A stretch of 64,000 nt of DNA from Polyangium sp. y55x31 (lineage in GTDB: Bacteria; Myxococcota_A; Polyangia; Polyangiales; Polyangiaceae), in contig NZ_JARZHG010000051.1 in the NCBI RefSeq assembly GCF_029946505.1, forward strand, positions 1 to 64,000, read 5' to 3'. The notes under the pieces were generated by a model. That model made no database searches. It was not told the origin of the DNA and was given only the letters and a program-made list of their open reading frames with translations. Below, piece by piece: positions 7,210-16,362 of this stretch. Made by a program: the position numbers and the translations under genes. Within the stretch, counting starts at the first letter, position 1; every line of letters starts with the position of its first letter.

Positions 7210-9132
7210 GTGAACGTCGAACAACGAATCGCGGCGCTGGAAGCGCTCCTCGACAAGGTCCAGAAGAACGCCGCGTTGCCCCGGCCCGAGCGTGCCGGGA
7301 TCGGCTCGCTCGCGGTGAAGCCGGGGGACGACGTGGTCGGCGCTCCGATCCCCACGATCGCCGAGGCTGCGACGCCGATCGTCACCAAGAAGCCCGACAT
7401 CGGCGACGACCTCTGGGACGAGGCGCCTGCGAAGGAGGCGCCCGCGAAGGCCGTGGCCATCGCCTCTCCGCTGCCTGGCGCCAAGGAGGGCACGCCGAAG
7501 ACGCCTCCGGCCGCCCCGGCCAAACCCGTGCCCGTCACCACGGCTGCGAAACCGGCCGCCATCCCGGGCCCGAAGCCGATCACTCCGGTGACCACGGGCG
7601 CCAAGCCTGCCGCCGTCACGCCGACCGCCGCCAAACCTGCGGCCGTGCCGGGTCCGAAGCCGATCGCGCCCGTCACCACGGCTGCGAAGGCGGGCGCGAC
7701 GACGCCGGCTGCGACGCCTGCGGCCAAGGCTGCGGTCGCGGCTGCGATGCCGAAGCTCACGACGCCGGCGGCGACGCCCATCGCCACGAAGCCGGCCGCG
7801 AAGCCGGTCGACGAGCTCAAGAGGACGCTGCCCGGGGTCGGCGAAGGCGAAGAGGCCGGCGATTCCCGTCCGCCGCCGCTCGACTCGGACGCGATCACCG
7901 CGCCGCTCGCGCTCGCGCCGGAGCAGATCGAGGCCCTCATCGGGACCGATCCTGCGGCTGCGAAGAAGCCGGAGACGACGAGCACGGGTTTGCCCTCGGC
8001 GGTCGAGGACGACGGCGAAGGCGACGATGCCGAGCCGACGAAGCTGTTCGAGCCCGCTTCGACGTCGAAGCCGAGCGCAGCGCTCCTTGGTGCGCTCGTG
8101 AAGCCGGACGAGCCCGAGAAGAAGCCGGAGCCCGAAAAGGAGCCCGTCCTCGAAGCGAAGCCCGAGCCCGAGAAGAAGCCCGAGCCCGAGGCCGCCATCG
8201 AGATCGAGGCTGCTGCGCCCGAGAAGAAGCCCGAGCCCGAGAAGAAGCCCGCGCCCGAGGCCGCCATCGAGATCGAGGCTGCCGCGCCCGAGAAGAAGCC
8301 CGAATCCGAGAAGAAGCCCGCGCCGGTCAAGAAGCCGGAGACGGAGCCGGAGGAGGCCTCGATCGAGCTCGGCGCTGCGGAGCTCGAGCCGAAGCCGGAG
8401 CCGGAGAAGAAGCCCGTCGCCAAGCCCCCGCTGCCGACGAAGAAGCCCGAGACCGAGAAGAAGCCCGTCGCCGAGACCAAGCCGCCGGTCGAGAAGAAGC
8501 CGGTCGTCGTGGCGAAGGAGCCGGAAGAGACGAAGCCGGAGCCGGAGCCGAAGAAGGGTTTGCCCGGGTGGCTGCTCGTCGCGGCCGCGCTCTTGCTCAT
8601 CGGCGCGGGTGTGTTCGTCGCGATGCAGAAGGGCTGGATCGGTGGCCTGCCCGGCGGCACGCAGCCCGGAAACACGGGCGGCACCGTGACGCCTCCGCCC
8701 ACGCCCACGCCCACGGAGACGGTGAAGGCTGCGCCGACGCCGGCCACCACCGAGACGGCGCCCGCGCCGTCGGACAGCGCCTCGGCCGCGCCTGCGGGCA
8801 GCGCTTCGGCCGCGCCTGCGGGCAGCGCTTCGGCCGGTCCCGAGGCGAGCGCCGCGCCGACCGCGGAAGCGCCGCCGGCGAAGGATCCGGCGACGCTGCC
8901 GGCGACGCGCGCGATCCTGACCGTCACCTCGAACAAGGCGGCGCTCGTGTTCCTGACCGGCAAGCTGGTCGGCGGCACGGGTGAGGCGCTCGAGGTCGAC
9001 TGCGGTCCGAAGTTCGTCCGTCTCGCCGAGCCTGGCGAGACGAACCCGACGAAGGCCAAGTGGCTCACGCCGGGTCAATCGGCCGTGATCAACTGCCAGA
9101 AGGCGAACAACGTGACCATCAACGTGCCGTGA
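7210..9132 (+). CDS. Membrane-anchored Pro/Ala/Lys-Glu-rich protein with PEGA-like C-terminal domain
   Basis: This 640-residue protein starts at GTG 7210. The first 450 residues are low complexity: Ala/Pro/Lys-rich, then Glu-Pro-Lys-Lys repeats including two tandem copies of a 23-residue unit beginning EAAIEIEAAAPEKK (about 8190-8330). One transmembrane segment follows (PGWLLVAAALLLIGAGVFVA, about residues 455-475). A second Ala/Ser/Pro linker repeats PAGSASAA, and the last 80 residues form a compact beta domain (ILTVTSNKAALVFLTGKLVGG) resembling PEGA surface domains. The likely topology is a long cytoplasmic N-terminal part with the C-terminal domain outside the inner membrane. The charged repeats may bridge cytoplasmic partners. 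Function unknown. Confidence 0.8.
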   Translation: MNVEQRIAALEALLDKVQKNAALPRPERAGIGSLAVKPGDDVVGAPIPTIAEAATPIVTKKPDIGDDLWDEAPAKEAPAKAVAIASPLPGAKEGTPKTPPAAPAKPVPVTTAAKPAAIPGPKPITPVTTGAKPAAVTPTAAKPAAVPGPKPIAPVTTAAKAGATTPAATPAAKAAVAAAMPKLTTPAATPIATKPAAKPVDELKRTLPGVGEGEEAGDSRPPPLDSDAITAPLALAPEQIEALIGTDPAAAKKPETTSTGLPSAVEDDGEGDDAEPTKLFEPASTSKPSAALLGALVKPDEPEKKPEPEKEPVLEAKPEPEKKPEPEAAIEIEAAAPEKKPEPEKKPAPEAAIEIEAAAPEKKPESEKKPAPVKKPETEPEEASIELGAAELEPKPEPEKKPVAKPPLPTKKPETEKKPVAETKPPVEKKPVVVAKEPEETKPEPEPKKGLPGWLLVAAALLLIGAGVFVAMQKGWIGGLPGGTQPGNTGGTVTPPPTPTPTETVKAAPTPATTETAPAPSDSASAAPAGSASAAPAGSASAGPEASAAPTAEAPPAKDPATLPATRAILTVTSNKAALVFLTGKLVGGTGEALEVDCGPKFVRLAEPGETNPTKAKWLTPGQSAVINCQKANNVTINVP

Positions 9133-9162
9133 AGGCAGCCGCGAGAGCGGCGCTCGATCGAG

Positions 9163-9204
9163 GAAGCCTCGAGGTCCACGTGCCTCGGGGCTTCTTCGTT
9201 TCGA
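9163..9204 (+). terminator. Intrinsic terminator after the 7210 gene
   Basis: A 12-bp stem (GAAGCCTCGAGG with CCTCGGGGCTTC, one G-T pair), 8-nt loop, is followed directly by TTCGTTT. It sits 31 nt after the stop codon at 9132. Confidence 0.7.
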
Positions 9205-9251
9205 ACGCGGGTGGCGCGTAGCCGCAAGCAGAATGGTAGGCTCCGCGCCGC

Positions 9252-10904
9252 ATGGACGTGCAGCAAGATGGGCAAGCGGCCGAGGCGCAGGCGGACGCCG
9301 CGGAGACGAACGACACGAACGAGGCGAGCGCGCCGCAAGCGACGAGCGCGCCTCGAGCGACGCCGGCGACGGACGGGGCGAACGGCCCCTTCCCCACGCA
9401 AAGCCCGCTCGATGGTTCCGCCCTGCCGGCCGTGACGGCGACGTCGCCGAGCGAGGTCCCGGCGCTCGCGCGCAAGGCGCGTGAGGCGCAAAAGGCGTGG
9501 GCCGCGAAGACGGCGCGGGAGCGGGCGAGCGTGATCGCGCCCGTCAAGCAGCGCATCCTCGCGCGCGCCGAGGAGATCGCGGACCTCGTGCACCGCGAGT
9601 GCGGCAAGCCCGTCGAGGAGGCGGCGCTCGCGGAGGTGCTGCCGAACGCGGACCTCGTCGAGTACTGGACCGACGCGATCGAGGAGCTGCTCGAAGGCAC
9701 GACCGTCGAGCTCGATCCGCTCTCGTATCCCGGCAAGATCGGCCGGATCCACAAGGCGCCGCGTGGGCTCGTCGGGCTCGTCACGCCGTGGAACTACCCC
9801 GTGGCGATCCCGCTCCGGACGATCGTGCCGGCGCTGCTCGCGGGCAACGCGGTGCTGTTCAAGCCGAGCGAGATCACGCCGCGGGCCGGCGCGCTCGTGG
9901 CGTCGCTCTTCGAGGGGCTCTTGCCGGACGGGCTCCTCGCGCTCGTGCAAGGCGGCGGGGACGTGGGCGCGGCGGTCGTCGACGAGGCGGACATCGTGGT
10001 GTTCACGGGCAGCGTGGCGACGGGCAGGCGCGTGGCCATGCGCTGCGCGGAGCGGCTGATCCCGTGCTCGCTCGAGCTCGGCGGCAAGGACGCGGCCATC
10101 GTGCTCGCGGATGCGCCGATCGAACGGACGGCGAACGGCATCGTGTGGGGTGCGTTCACGAACGCCGGGCAGAACTGCGCGTCGATCGAGCGCGTGTACG
10201 TGGATCGGAAGATCGCGGACAAGCTCGTGCCGCGCCTCGTGGAGCTGACGAAGAAGCTCGAGCCGGGCCGCGACACGGCGGTGCTCACGACGTCGCGGCA
10301 ATGCGACATCGTGCGGCGTCACCTCGCCGAGGCCGAGGCCGCGGGCGCCGAGGTGCTCGCGGGCGGCGCGCCCGAGGCAGGATCACTCGCGTTCGCGCCC
10401 ACGGTCGTGAAGCTCGATCGCGAGGACACGCCGCTGCTCCGGGAAGAGACCTTCGGGCCGATCCTGCCGATCGTGCTCGTGGACGGCGCCGAGGACGCGA
10501 TCACGCGGGTGAATGCGTCGACGTTCGGCCTGACGACGAGCGTGTGGACGCGGCGCGTGGGCGCGGCGCACGAGCTCGCGCGGCGCCTCAAGACGGGCGT
10601 GGTGACGATCAACAACCACGGGTTCACGGCGGCCGTGGCCGCGGCGCCCTGGACGGGCACGGGCGAGAGCGGGTACGGCATCACGAACAGCCCGCACGCC
10701 CTCGGCGAACTGACACGCCCGCAGTTCGTCCTCGAGGATCGCAACAAGGCCGCGCGCGAGCTCTGGTGGTACCCGTACACGCCGGTTCTGCGCAAGATTG
10801 CTTTCGCGATGGCGCGCGTCCGGGGAGGGGCGGGCTTGTTCGGCCGCATCGCTGCGGTCTTCGAGCTCGTCTCTGCCCTGCCGAAGCGCCTGCTCGGAGG
10901 ATGA
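9252..10904 (+). CDS. Aldehyde dehydrogenase family protein
   Basis: This 550-residue NAD(P)-dependent dehydrogenase oxidises an aldehyde to an acid. The catalytic pair is intact: Glu275 in LELGGKD and Cys309 in NAGQNCAS, 34 residues apart as in the family. The TPWNYP and FTGSVATG cofactor-binding motifs are present. The N-terminus adds about 60 Ala/Asp/Thr-rich residues before the domain, so the true start could lie further in. The C-terminus extends past the usual end with an amphipathic MARVRGGAGLFGRIAAVFEL tail, as in membrane-associated family members. The substrate cannot be deduced. It is 3 nt upstream of surE and probably co-transcribed with surE and apt. Confidence 0.92.
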   Translation: MDVQQDGQAAEAQADAAETNDTNEASAPQATSAPRATPATDGANGPFPTQSPLDGSALPAVTATSPSEVPALARKAREAQKAWAAKTARERASVIAPVKQRILARAEEIADLVHRECGKPVEEAALAEVLPNADLVEYWTDAIEELLEGTTVELDPLSYPGKIGRIHKAPRGLVGLVTPWNYPVAIPLRTIVPALLAGNAVLFKPSEITPRAGALVASLFEGLLPDGLLALVQGGGDVGAAVVDEADIVVFTGSVATGRRVAMRCAERLIPCSLELGGKDAAIVLADAPIERTANGIVWGAFTNAGQNCASIERVYVDRKIADKLVPRLVELTKKLEPGRDTAVLTTSRQCDIVRRHLAEAEAAGAEVLAGGAPEAGSLAFAPTVVKLDREDTPLLREETFGPILPIVLVDGAEDAITRVNASTFGLTTSVWTRRVGAAHELARRLKTGVVTINNHGFTAAVAAAPWTGTGESGYGITNSPHALGELTRPQFVLEDRNKAARELWWYPYTPVLRKIAFAMARVRGGAGLFGRIAAVFELVSALPKRLLGG

Positions 10905-10907
10905 CCC

Positions 10908-11696
10908 GTGGAGGACTCTCGCCCGCTGATCCTGCTCTCGAACGACGACGGCTACGCCGCGGAGAACCTGCGCGCGATGCACGCGGCGCTCGCCCCCTAC
11001 GGCCGCGTGATCGTGTGCGCGCCCGAGGTGAACCAGAGCGCCACGAGCCACTCGCTCAGCCTGCACAGGATCCTACGGCTTCGTAACGTCTCGGAGGACG
11101 TGTTCGCCATCGACGGGACGCCGGCCGACTGCGTCTACGTGGCGATGCACTCGAGTGGCCGGGTCTTGCCGCGGAAGCCCGATCTCGTCGTGTCGGGGAT
11201 GAACCACGGGCTCAACCTCGGCGTCGACGTGTTCTATTCGGGCACCGTCGCGGCCGCGCGCGAGGCGGCGATGCGCGGGGTGCCGGCGGTCGCGGTGTCG
11301 GCCGACGCGAAGGCCGATCGCGCCGCCGCCGCCGCGATCGGGGCGCGCATCGCGATGGAGACGCTCGCTGCCTTCCGCCGCGCGCCGAGCGCGCGCGCCC
11401 CGCTCTTCAACGTGAACGTGCCGCCGGGGAATGCGTGGTCCGTTCGTCCCACGAAGCTCGGCGCGCGGCTCTACACGGAGAGCGTGATCTTCCGGGAGGA
11501 TCCGCGCGGGCAGGAGTACCTGTGGATCGGCGGCGGCGGCGTGCGGCACGATCACGTGCACGGCTCGGACACCGAGGCCTTCGACGAGGGCGCGGTCGGC
11601 GTCACACCGCTCACGCTGGATCTCACGTCGCCGGAGCACCGCGACCTCTGCGTCGCGACGTGCGCGGCCGTTTCCCTCGGCGAACGCGAAGGCTAG
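10908..11696 (+). CDS. surE: 5'/3'-nucleotidase SurE
   Basis: This 262-residue protein removes phosphate from nucleoside monophosphates and is a survival/stress protein in other bacteria. The metal-binding LLSNDDGY is at residues 9-16, followed by APEVNQSATSHSLS and VVSGMNHGLNLG, all diagnostic of SurE. The GTG start at 10908 follows CGGAGG, located in the last codons of the dehydrogenase gene. It lies between the aldehyde dehydrogenase gene and apt, the latter 11 nt downstream, which fits a small nucleotide-salvage operon. Confidence 0.95.
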   Translation: MEDSRPLILLSNDDGYAAENLRAMHAALAPYGRVIVCAPEVNQSATSHSLSLHRILRLRNVSEDVFAIDGTPADCVYVAMHSSGRVLPRKPDLVVSGMNHGLNLGVDVFYSGTVAAAREAAMRGVPAVAVSADAKADRAAAAAIGARIAMETLAAFRRAPSARAPLFNVNVPPGNAWSVRPTKLGARLYTESVIFREDPRGQEYLWIGGGGVRHDHVHGSDTEAFDEGAVGVTPLTLDLTSPEHRDLCVATCAAVSLGEREG

Positions 11697-11707
11697 GCTT
11701 GCCCGCG

Positions 11708-12286
11708 ATGACGATCACGTTCGATCCCGACAAGCTGCCCGGGGCGCATGCGCTCGCGTACCTGCAATCGAAGCTGCGGGACGTGCCCGACTTCCCGAAG
11801 CCCGGCATCCTGTTCAAGGACATCACGCCACTGCTCGCGGATCCGCGGGCGCTGCACATCACGATCGATCTCCTCGCGGAGCGCTTCATCGGCGAGCGCA
11901 TCGACCTCGTGGTCGGCATCGAGTCGCGCGGGTTCATCTTCGGCGGCGCCGTCGCGACGCGGCTCAACGCGGGCTTCGTTCCGGTGCGCAAGCTCGGCAA
12001 GCTGCCGTGGAAGACGGATCGGCTCACGTACGCGCTCGAATACGGCGAGGCCGAGCTCGAGATGCACGTGGACTCGATCCCGAAAGGCGCGCGCGTGCTC
12101 GTCGTCGACGACGTGCTCGCCACGGGCGGCACGGCGAGCGCGGCGGCCGAGCTCGCGCGTAGGCAGGGCGGCGTCGTCGCGGCGTTCGCGTTCGTCGTGG
12201 AGCTCGATTTCCTGGCGGGGCGATCGCGGCTCGACAGCGAGAACACGCAGCCGGCCGTGTACTCGCTCGTGCACGTCGGCGGGTAG
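11708..12286 (+). CDS. apt: Adenine phosphoribosyltransferase
   Basis: This 192-residue enzyme converts adenine plus PRPP to AMP in purine salvage. The PRPP-binding loop VLVVDDVLATGGTAS is near residues 130-144, and the family motifs PKPGILFKDITPLL and VVGIESRGFIFG are present. The ATG at 11708 gives the usual family N-terminus; in-frame extensions upstream overlap surE and are not needed. The stop codon directly abuts the stop codon of the convergent dapE gene. Confidence 0.96.
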   Translation: MTITFDPDKLPGAHALAYLQSKLRDVPDFPKPGILFKDITPLLADPRALHITIDLLAERFIGERIDLVVGIESRGFIFGGAVATRLNAGFVPVRKLGKLPWKTDRLTYALEYGEAELEMHVDSIPKGARVLVVDDVLATGGTASAAAELARRQGGVVAAFAFVVELDFLAGRSRLDSENTQPAVYSLVHVGG

Positions 12287-13369
12287 TTACCGCCGTCCGA
12301 TCGCCTCGAAGAACCGACCGAGGATCGCGCGACCTTCCACGAGCAGCGGGATCGACGTCCACTCGTTCCGCTGGTGCGCCTGCGCGTTCACGCCCGGCCC
12401 CCAGTTCACGGCGGGCACGGAGAGCGCGGCGAACCGCGCGACGTCGGTCCACGCTTGTTTCGCCTCCACGCCGGCCACGCCCGCGTCCTTGAGCGCGATC
12501 ACGAGCGGGTGCGACGCGTGCGGCGGCGCGGACGGGGAGAGGTCGGTCCACTCGATCTTCGCGCGGCCCGCGACGAGCGCTTCGATGTCGCGTTGTGCTT
12601 CCGCGATCGAGGTATCGGGCGAGAAGCGGTGGTTCAGGTTGAGCGTGAACACGTCGGGAACGACGTTCCGGCCGCGGCCGCCCTCGGCGAGGGTCGAGGA
12701 CGTGACCGTGCGGTACGTGAGCCCGTCGAGGATCACCGTGCGCGGCTCGCGCGCGCCGAGCTCCGTGAGGAACGGGCCGGCCTTGTGGATCGCGTTCTCG
12801 CCCTGCCACGGCCGCGCGCTGTGCGCGGTGCGGCCCTCGAACGTGATGCGCGCGTGGATCGAGCCCGACGCGCCGAGGCTGAGCTTGTTGTCCGACGGCT
12901 CCATACAGACGGCGAGATCCACGGCCGTCGCCTCGGGATCGTCCGCGAGCACGCGACCGAGCTCGTTCTCCGCGTAGGGGCCTTCCTCGCGGGCGTAGAA
13001 GATCAACGTGAGATCGGTGCCCGCGATCTCGCGCGCCCCGTGCGAAAGGAGATCGAACATCAGCGCGAGGCCCGACTTCATGTCCGAAGCGCCGGGGCCG
13101 TAGAGCTTGTCGCCTTCGACGCGCGGCGGACCGTCGTGCGACGTCCGCACGACGTCGAGGTGCCCCGCGAGCGCGACGCGTGGACCACCCGTGCCTCGCG
13201 TGACGGGCACGACGATCGAGTCACCGTGACGGCGCGGCGGCGCGGCGAGCGCGGAACGGGAGACGCGTTCCATGACCGCATCGGCGATCAGGCGCTCCTC
13301 CCCCGTCGGCGAGGGAATGTTGCAGAGCCAAAGAAGCGTCTCGACGAGCCGCGCCTCGACCCCGCTCAT
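12287..13369 (-). CDS. dapE: Succinyl-diaminopimelate desuccinylase
   Basis: This 360-residue M20-family zinc enzyme hydrolyses N-succinyl-L,L-diaminopimelate in lysine and peptidoglycan precursor synthesis. Metal and catalytic motifs are visible: AGHLDVV, GPGASDMKSGLALM and YAREEG; the length and motif context resemble the shorter actinobacterial-type DapE. The start ATG (13367-13369) overlaps the TGA of dapD (ATGA), implying translational coupling. The order ndk, kinase-like gene, dapD, dapE suggests one operon. Confidence 0.93.
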   Translation of the reverse strand: MSGVEARLVETLLWLCNIPSPTGEERLIADAVMERVSRSALAAPPRRHGDSIVVPVTRGTGGPRVALAGHLDVVRTSHDGPPRVEGDKLYGPGASDMKSGLALMFDLLSHGAREIAGTDLTLIFYAREEGPYAENELGRVLADDPEATAVDLAVCMEPSDNKLSLGASGSIHARITFEGRTAHSARPWQGENAIHKAGPFLTELGAREPRTVILDGLTYRTVTSSTLAEGGRGRNVVPDVFTLNLNHRFSPDTSIAEAQRDIEALVAGRAKIEWTDLSPSAPPHASHPLVIALKDAGVAGVEAKQAWTDVARFAALSVPAVNWGPGVNAQAHQRNEWTSIPLLVEGRAILGRFFEAIGRR

Positions 13370-14193
13370 ACCGCCACCGAGAAGTCCCGGAGCGCCGCGT
13401 TGAGCGAGACCTTGCGATCGGTCGACTCGCTCCGCTTTCCGATGATGAGCGCGCAAGGCACGCCGAACTCGCCCGCCGGAAAACGCTTCGGCCGCATGCC
13501 GGGGATGACGACGCTGCGCGCGGGGACGCGGCCGCGGTGCTCGACGACCTCGGAGCCCGTGACGTCGAGGATCGCAGTCGACGCCGTGAGCACGACGCCC
13601 GCGCCGAGCACGGCCTCGCGCTCGACGATCACGCCTTCGACGACGATCACGCGCGAGCCGACGAACACGCCGTCCTCGATGATCACGGGCTGCGCGCCCG
13701 GCGGTTCGAGCACGCCGCCGATCCCGACGCCGCCCGCGAGGTGAACATCGCGGCCGATCTGCGCGCACGATCCCACGGTCGCCCACGTGTCGACCATCGT
13801 CCCCGCACCCACGCGCGCGCCGATGTTCACGTAGCCCGGCATGACGATCGCGCCCGGCTCGAGGAACGCGCCGTAGCGCACCGCGCCCGGCGGCACGACG
13901 CGCACGCCTGCGGCGTCGAGGCCACGCTTGAGCGGGATCTTGTCGTGGAACTCGAGCGGCCCCGCCTCCATCACCGACATCTTCTGCACGGCGAAGTAGA
14001 GCAGGATGGCCTGCTTCACCCACGCATGCGTCACCCACTTCCCTTCGGAGACGGGCTCGGCGACGCGGAGAACGCCATGATCGAGCGCGTCGATCGTCTG
14101 GAGGACGGCGCTCTCGTGCTCGGGATCCTTCAGGAGTGAACGATCCGCGAAGGCCGCCGAGATGAGCGGTGCGAGGGAGCCTTTGAGGTTCAT
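13366..14193 (-). CDS. dapD: Tetrahydrodipicolinate N-succinyltransferase
   Basis: This 275-residue left-handed beta-helix acyltransferase transfers succinate from succinyl-CoA to tetrahydrodipicolinate, just before the aminotransferase step of diaminopimelate synthesis. The family signatures GTMVDTWATVGSCAQIG and VHLSGGVGIGG (here VHLAGGVGIGG) and the hexapeptide-repeat core are clear, and the length equals the Escherichia coli enzyme. It is coupled to dapE by a 4-nt overlap and lies 22 nt downstream of the kinase-like gene. Confidence 0.96.
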   Translation of the reverse strand: MNLKGSLAPLISAAFADRSLLKDPEHESAVLQTIDALDHGVLRVAEPVSEGKWVTHAWVKQAILLYFAVQKMSVMEAGPLEFHDKIPLKRGLDAAGVRVVPPGAVRYGAFLEPGAIVMPGYVNIGARVGAGTMVDTWATVGSCAQIGRDVHLAGGVGIGGVLEPPGAQPVIIEDGVFVGSRVIVVEGVIVEREAVLGAGVVLTASTAILDVTGSEVVEHRGRVPARSVVIPGMRPKRFPAGEFGVPCALIIGKRSESTDRKVSLNAALRDFSVAV

Positions 14194-14215
14194 CCCGGCC
14201 GACTTAGCACGGATT

Positions 14216-15055
14216 TCAGGGCGCCTCGCGCTCGCTCTCCATCGACACGATCCCCGCGGCCACGTCGATCGTGAGCCCGAGCTTCGCGCGACGTGCAGCC
14301 ACGCGGGCGATCCCGAGCGAGCCGGGCACCTCGCCCCGCGCCGTCACGGACAGCACGATCCGCGTCGCTGCGGCGTTCCGCGGCGACGGACTCAACCGAA
14401 CGAGCAGCCCTCCCCCGGACGAACGCGCGACGCCGAGCCGCGCCGTCACCGTCCCGCGCCGCGACGCGATCGGCGCGGCCAGCTCCACGAGCCCGCCGAG
14501 CACGTGCCGATCCGCCACGAGCCACGACGGCCGCGGCGCATCCACCGCGATCCGAACCACGCCTTCCTCGGCCGACCGGTTCGCGCCGAACCGTTGCTCC
14601 AGCACGTCGACGAGATCGAGCTCCGTGGGCGTGGGCGCGACCGCGGCCGCGAGCAGCTCCGCGACCGCGAACGCGTCCCGAAGCTCCGCTCCATGCTTGC
14701 GAACCGCGGCTTCGAGAGCGAGCCGCCGCCGCGCATCGGAGAGCGAACCGCCATCGGACAGGGCGGACGACAGAGCAGCGACACACGCGCCTGCGTGTGC
14801 GCCGAGGGTGCGGACTTGATCCTGGGCCTCCGCGTCGGAGGCGAACGCCGCGACGAACGCTTGTTCGAGCGCGGAAAAGGACGCGCGGAGCGCCTCGCAG
14901 GCCGGGACCATCTCGCCTCTCGCTTGCGCGAGGGCGCGTGGCCCGATGCGGCGCGAGCCGAGCAGATCCGAAAAGCCTTCGAGCGCGGCGAGGCCCTCAC
15001 GGACCTCGCCGCGTGCGATGGCGAGCGGGGTTTCTCCGCGCTCCGACCCGGTCAC
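14216..15055 (-). CDS. Degenerate histidine-kinase-like protein of uncertain function
   Basis: This 279-residue protein starts at a GTG overlapping the ndk stop (GTGA). The first two thirds are Ala/Glu-rich helices with no membrane segment. The C-terminal third (about residues 185-279) resembles a GHKL ATPase fold: [20 protein letters not shown] stands where the kinase N-box would be and [17 protein letters not shown] where the G2 box would be, but the N-box Asn and the DxGxG motif are missing. It is therefore probably not an active kinase. It may act as a phosphotransfer scaffold or anti-sigma-like binder. Family assignment is tentative; the coding call itself is well supported by the overlaps. 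Confidence 0.7.
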   Translation of the reverse strand: MTGSERGETPLAIARGEVREGLAALEGFSDLLGSRRIGPRALAQARGEMVPACEALRASFSALEQAFVAAFASDAEAQDQVRTLGAHAGACVAALSSALSDGGSLSDARRRLALEAAVRKHGAELRDAFAVAELLAAAVAPTPTELDLVDVLEQRFGANRSAEEGVVRIAVDAPRPSWLVADRHVLGGLVELAAPIASRRGTVTARLGVARSSGGGLLVRLSPSPRNAAATRIVLSVTARGEVPGSLGIARVAARRAKLGLTIDVAAGIVSMESEREAP

Positions 15056-15480
15056 GCGCGAGGCGAAACCTCGTAGCCGGCGAAGAAGTAGGCGATCTCG
15101 CGGGCCGCGGACTCGGGCTTGTCCGAGCCGTGCACCGCGTTCTCGCCGACGCTCGCGGCGTACAGCTTGCGGATGGTGCCCTCGGCGGCGTTCGCGGGGT
15201 TCGTCGCGCCGATGACCTCGCGGTACTTCGCGATCGCGTCCTCGCGCTCGAGCGCCATGATGACGATCGGGCTGCGGGACATGAACGTGGTGAGCTCCTC
15301 GAAGAAGCCGCGACCACGGTGCTCCGCGTAGAAGCCTTCGGCCTCGGCGCGGCTGAGGTGAACGCGCTTCATCGCGCGGATGATGAAGCCCTCCTGCTCG
15401 AGGCGGGCGATGATCGCACCCGTGTGGTTCTTCTCGACCGCATCGGGTTTGACGATGGAAAGAGTACGCTCCAGAGCCAT
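15052..15480 (-). CDS. ndk: Nucleoside diphosphate kinase
   Basis: This 142-residue cytoplasmic enzyme equilibrates nucleoside tri- and diphosphates. It begins [17 protein letters not shown] and retains the active-site His context [18 protein letters not shown], with normal family length. It is the first gene of the apparent minus-strand operon leading to dapD and dapE and diverges from phoB. Confidence 0.97.
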   Translation of the reverse strand: MALERTLSIVKPDAVEKNHTGAIIARLEQEGFIIRAMKRVHLSRAEAEGFYAEHRGRGFFEELTTFMSRSPIVIMALEREDAIAKYREVIGATNPANAAEGTIRKLYAASVGENAVHGSDKPESAAREIAYFFAGYEVSPRA

Positions 15481-15489
15481 GACGCGCCC

Positions 15490-15518
15490 CTACTAGAAGA
15501 AAGAGGGCGGGCGCGCAA
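15490..15518 (-). promoter_or_regulatory. Candidate ndk promoter
   Basis: On the minus strand TTGCGC (15518-15513), a 17-nt spacer and TAGTAG (15495-15490) precede the ndk ATG by 10 nt, giving a very short leader. Sequence match only. Confidence 0.3.
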
Positions 15519-15613
15519 GAAAAGGTCGCGCCGGCATGTCGTTCTTGCCTCCGCGGCATGGCTCGGCACGATACGGCTCGGCTCGCCCCCGTGCTGGCCC
15601 CGACGCCACGCGC

Positions 15614-15620
15614 CTGTCAC
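15614..15620 (+). promoter_or_regulatory. Possible half PHO box upstream of phoB
   Basis: CTGTCAC matches the PhoB recognition half-site and lies 28 nt before the phoB start. A second half-site one 11-bp step upstream (15603) matches at only four of seven positions, so autoregulation of phoBR is plausible but not well supported. Confidence 0.35.
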
Positions 15621-15648
15621 ACAAGGCTGCTAGAGGTGGGGCCCACGC

Positions 15649-16362
15649 ATGCCGACGAACGTTCTCATCGTCGAGGACGAGCGCGACCTTCAGCGCGTCC
15701 TGTCCTACAACTTCAAGCAGGCGGGGTTCGACGTCGTCTCCGCGATGAACGGCGAGACTGCGCTCCGCGCGGTCAAAGAAGAGCCGTTCGACCTCGTGAT
15801 CCTCGATCTGATGCTCCCCGACATGCCGGGCACCGAGGTGTGCAAGCGCCTCAAGCAGAGCCCGGAGACGGCCAACATCCCGGTCATCATGGTCACGGCC
15901 AAGGGCGAAGAGGTGGATCGCGTGGTCGGCTTCGAGCTCGGCGCCGACGACTACGTGGTCAAACCCTTCTCGGTCCGCGAGCTCATCCTCCGAGCCCGCG
16001 CGATCTTGCGCCGCGCCGAGGGCACCCCGCCCGACGGCGCGAAGATCGACTTCGGCGTCCTCCGTGTCGATCGCGCCGCGCACCGCGCCTGGGTGAACGG
16101 CGAGGAGATCGCCTTCACCGCGCTCGAGTTCAAGCTGCTCGTCGTGCTCTTCGATCGCCGCGGGCGCGTCATGACCCGCGACGTCCTGCTCGACGAGGTC
16201 TGGGGCTCGCACGTCGACGTCACGGCCCGCAACGTCGACACGCACGTCAAGCGCGTCCGCGAAAAACTCGGCCTCGCCGGTGACTACATCGAGACCGTGC
16301 GCGGCGTCGGATATCGCTTCCGCGCCGAGCCCGGCGAGCTCTCCGCGCCTTCGGACGAATGA
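15649..16362 (+). CDS. phoB: Phosphate-regulon response regulator PhoB
   Basis: This 237-residue protein has an N-terminal receiver domain (phospho-acceptor Asp53 in VILDLMLPD, VTAKGEE, VKPF) and a C-terminal OmpR/PhoB winged helix (about residues 130-228, VDTHVKRVREKLG and VRGVGYRF). The identity rests on the adjacent phoR with a 4-nt overlap, the neighbouring phoD, and the pst-phoU genes 12 kb away with a PHO box. It would activate phosphate-starvation genes when phosphorylated. Confidence 0.92.
   Translation: MPTNVLIVEDERDLQRVLSYNFKQAGFDVVSAMNGETALRAVKEEPFDLVILDLMLPDMPGTEVCKRLKQSPETANIPVIMVTAKGEEVDRVVGFELGADDYVVKPFSVRELILRARAILRRAEGTPPDGAKIDFGVLRVDRAAHRAWVNGEEIAFTALEFKLLVVLFDRRGRVMTRDVLLDEVWGSHVDVTARNVDTHVKRVREKLGLAGDYIETVRGVGYRFRAEPGELSAPSDE

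Noticed and set aside
6742-9078. Long open frame on the minus strand opposite the PEGA-like gene
   Set aside because: It is Arg/Leu/Gly-rich shadow coding opposite Pro/Lys/Glu repeats; the plus-strand protein has a clear membrane segment and domain.
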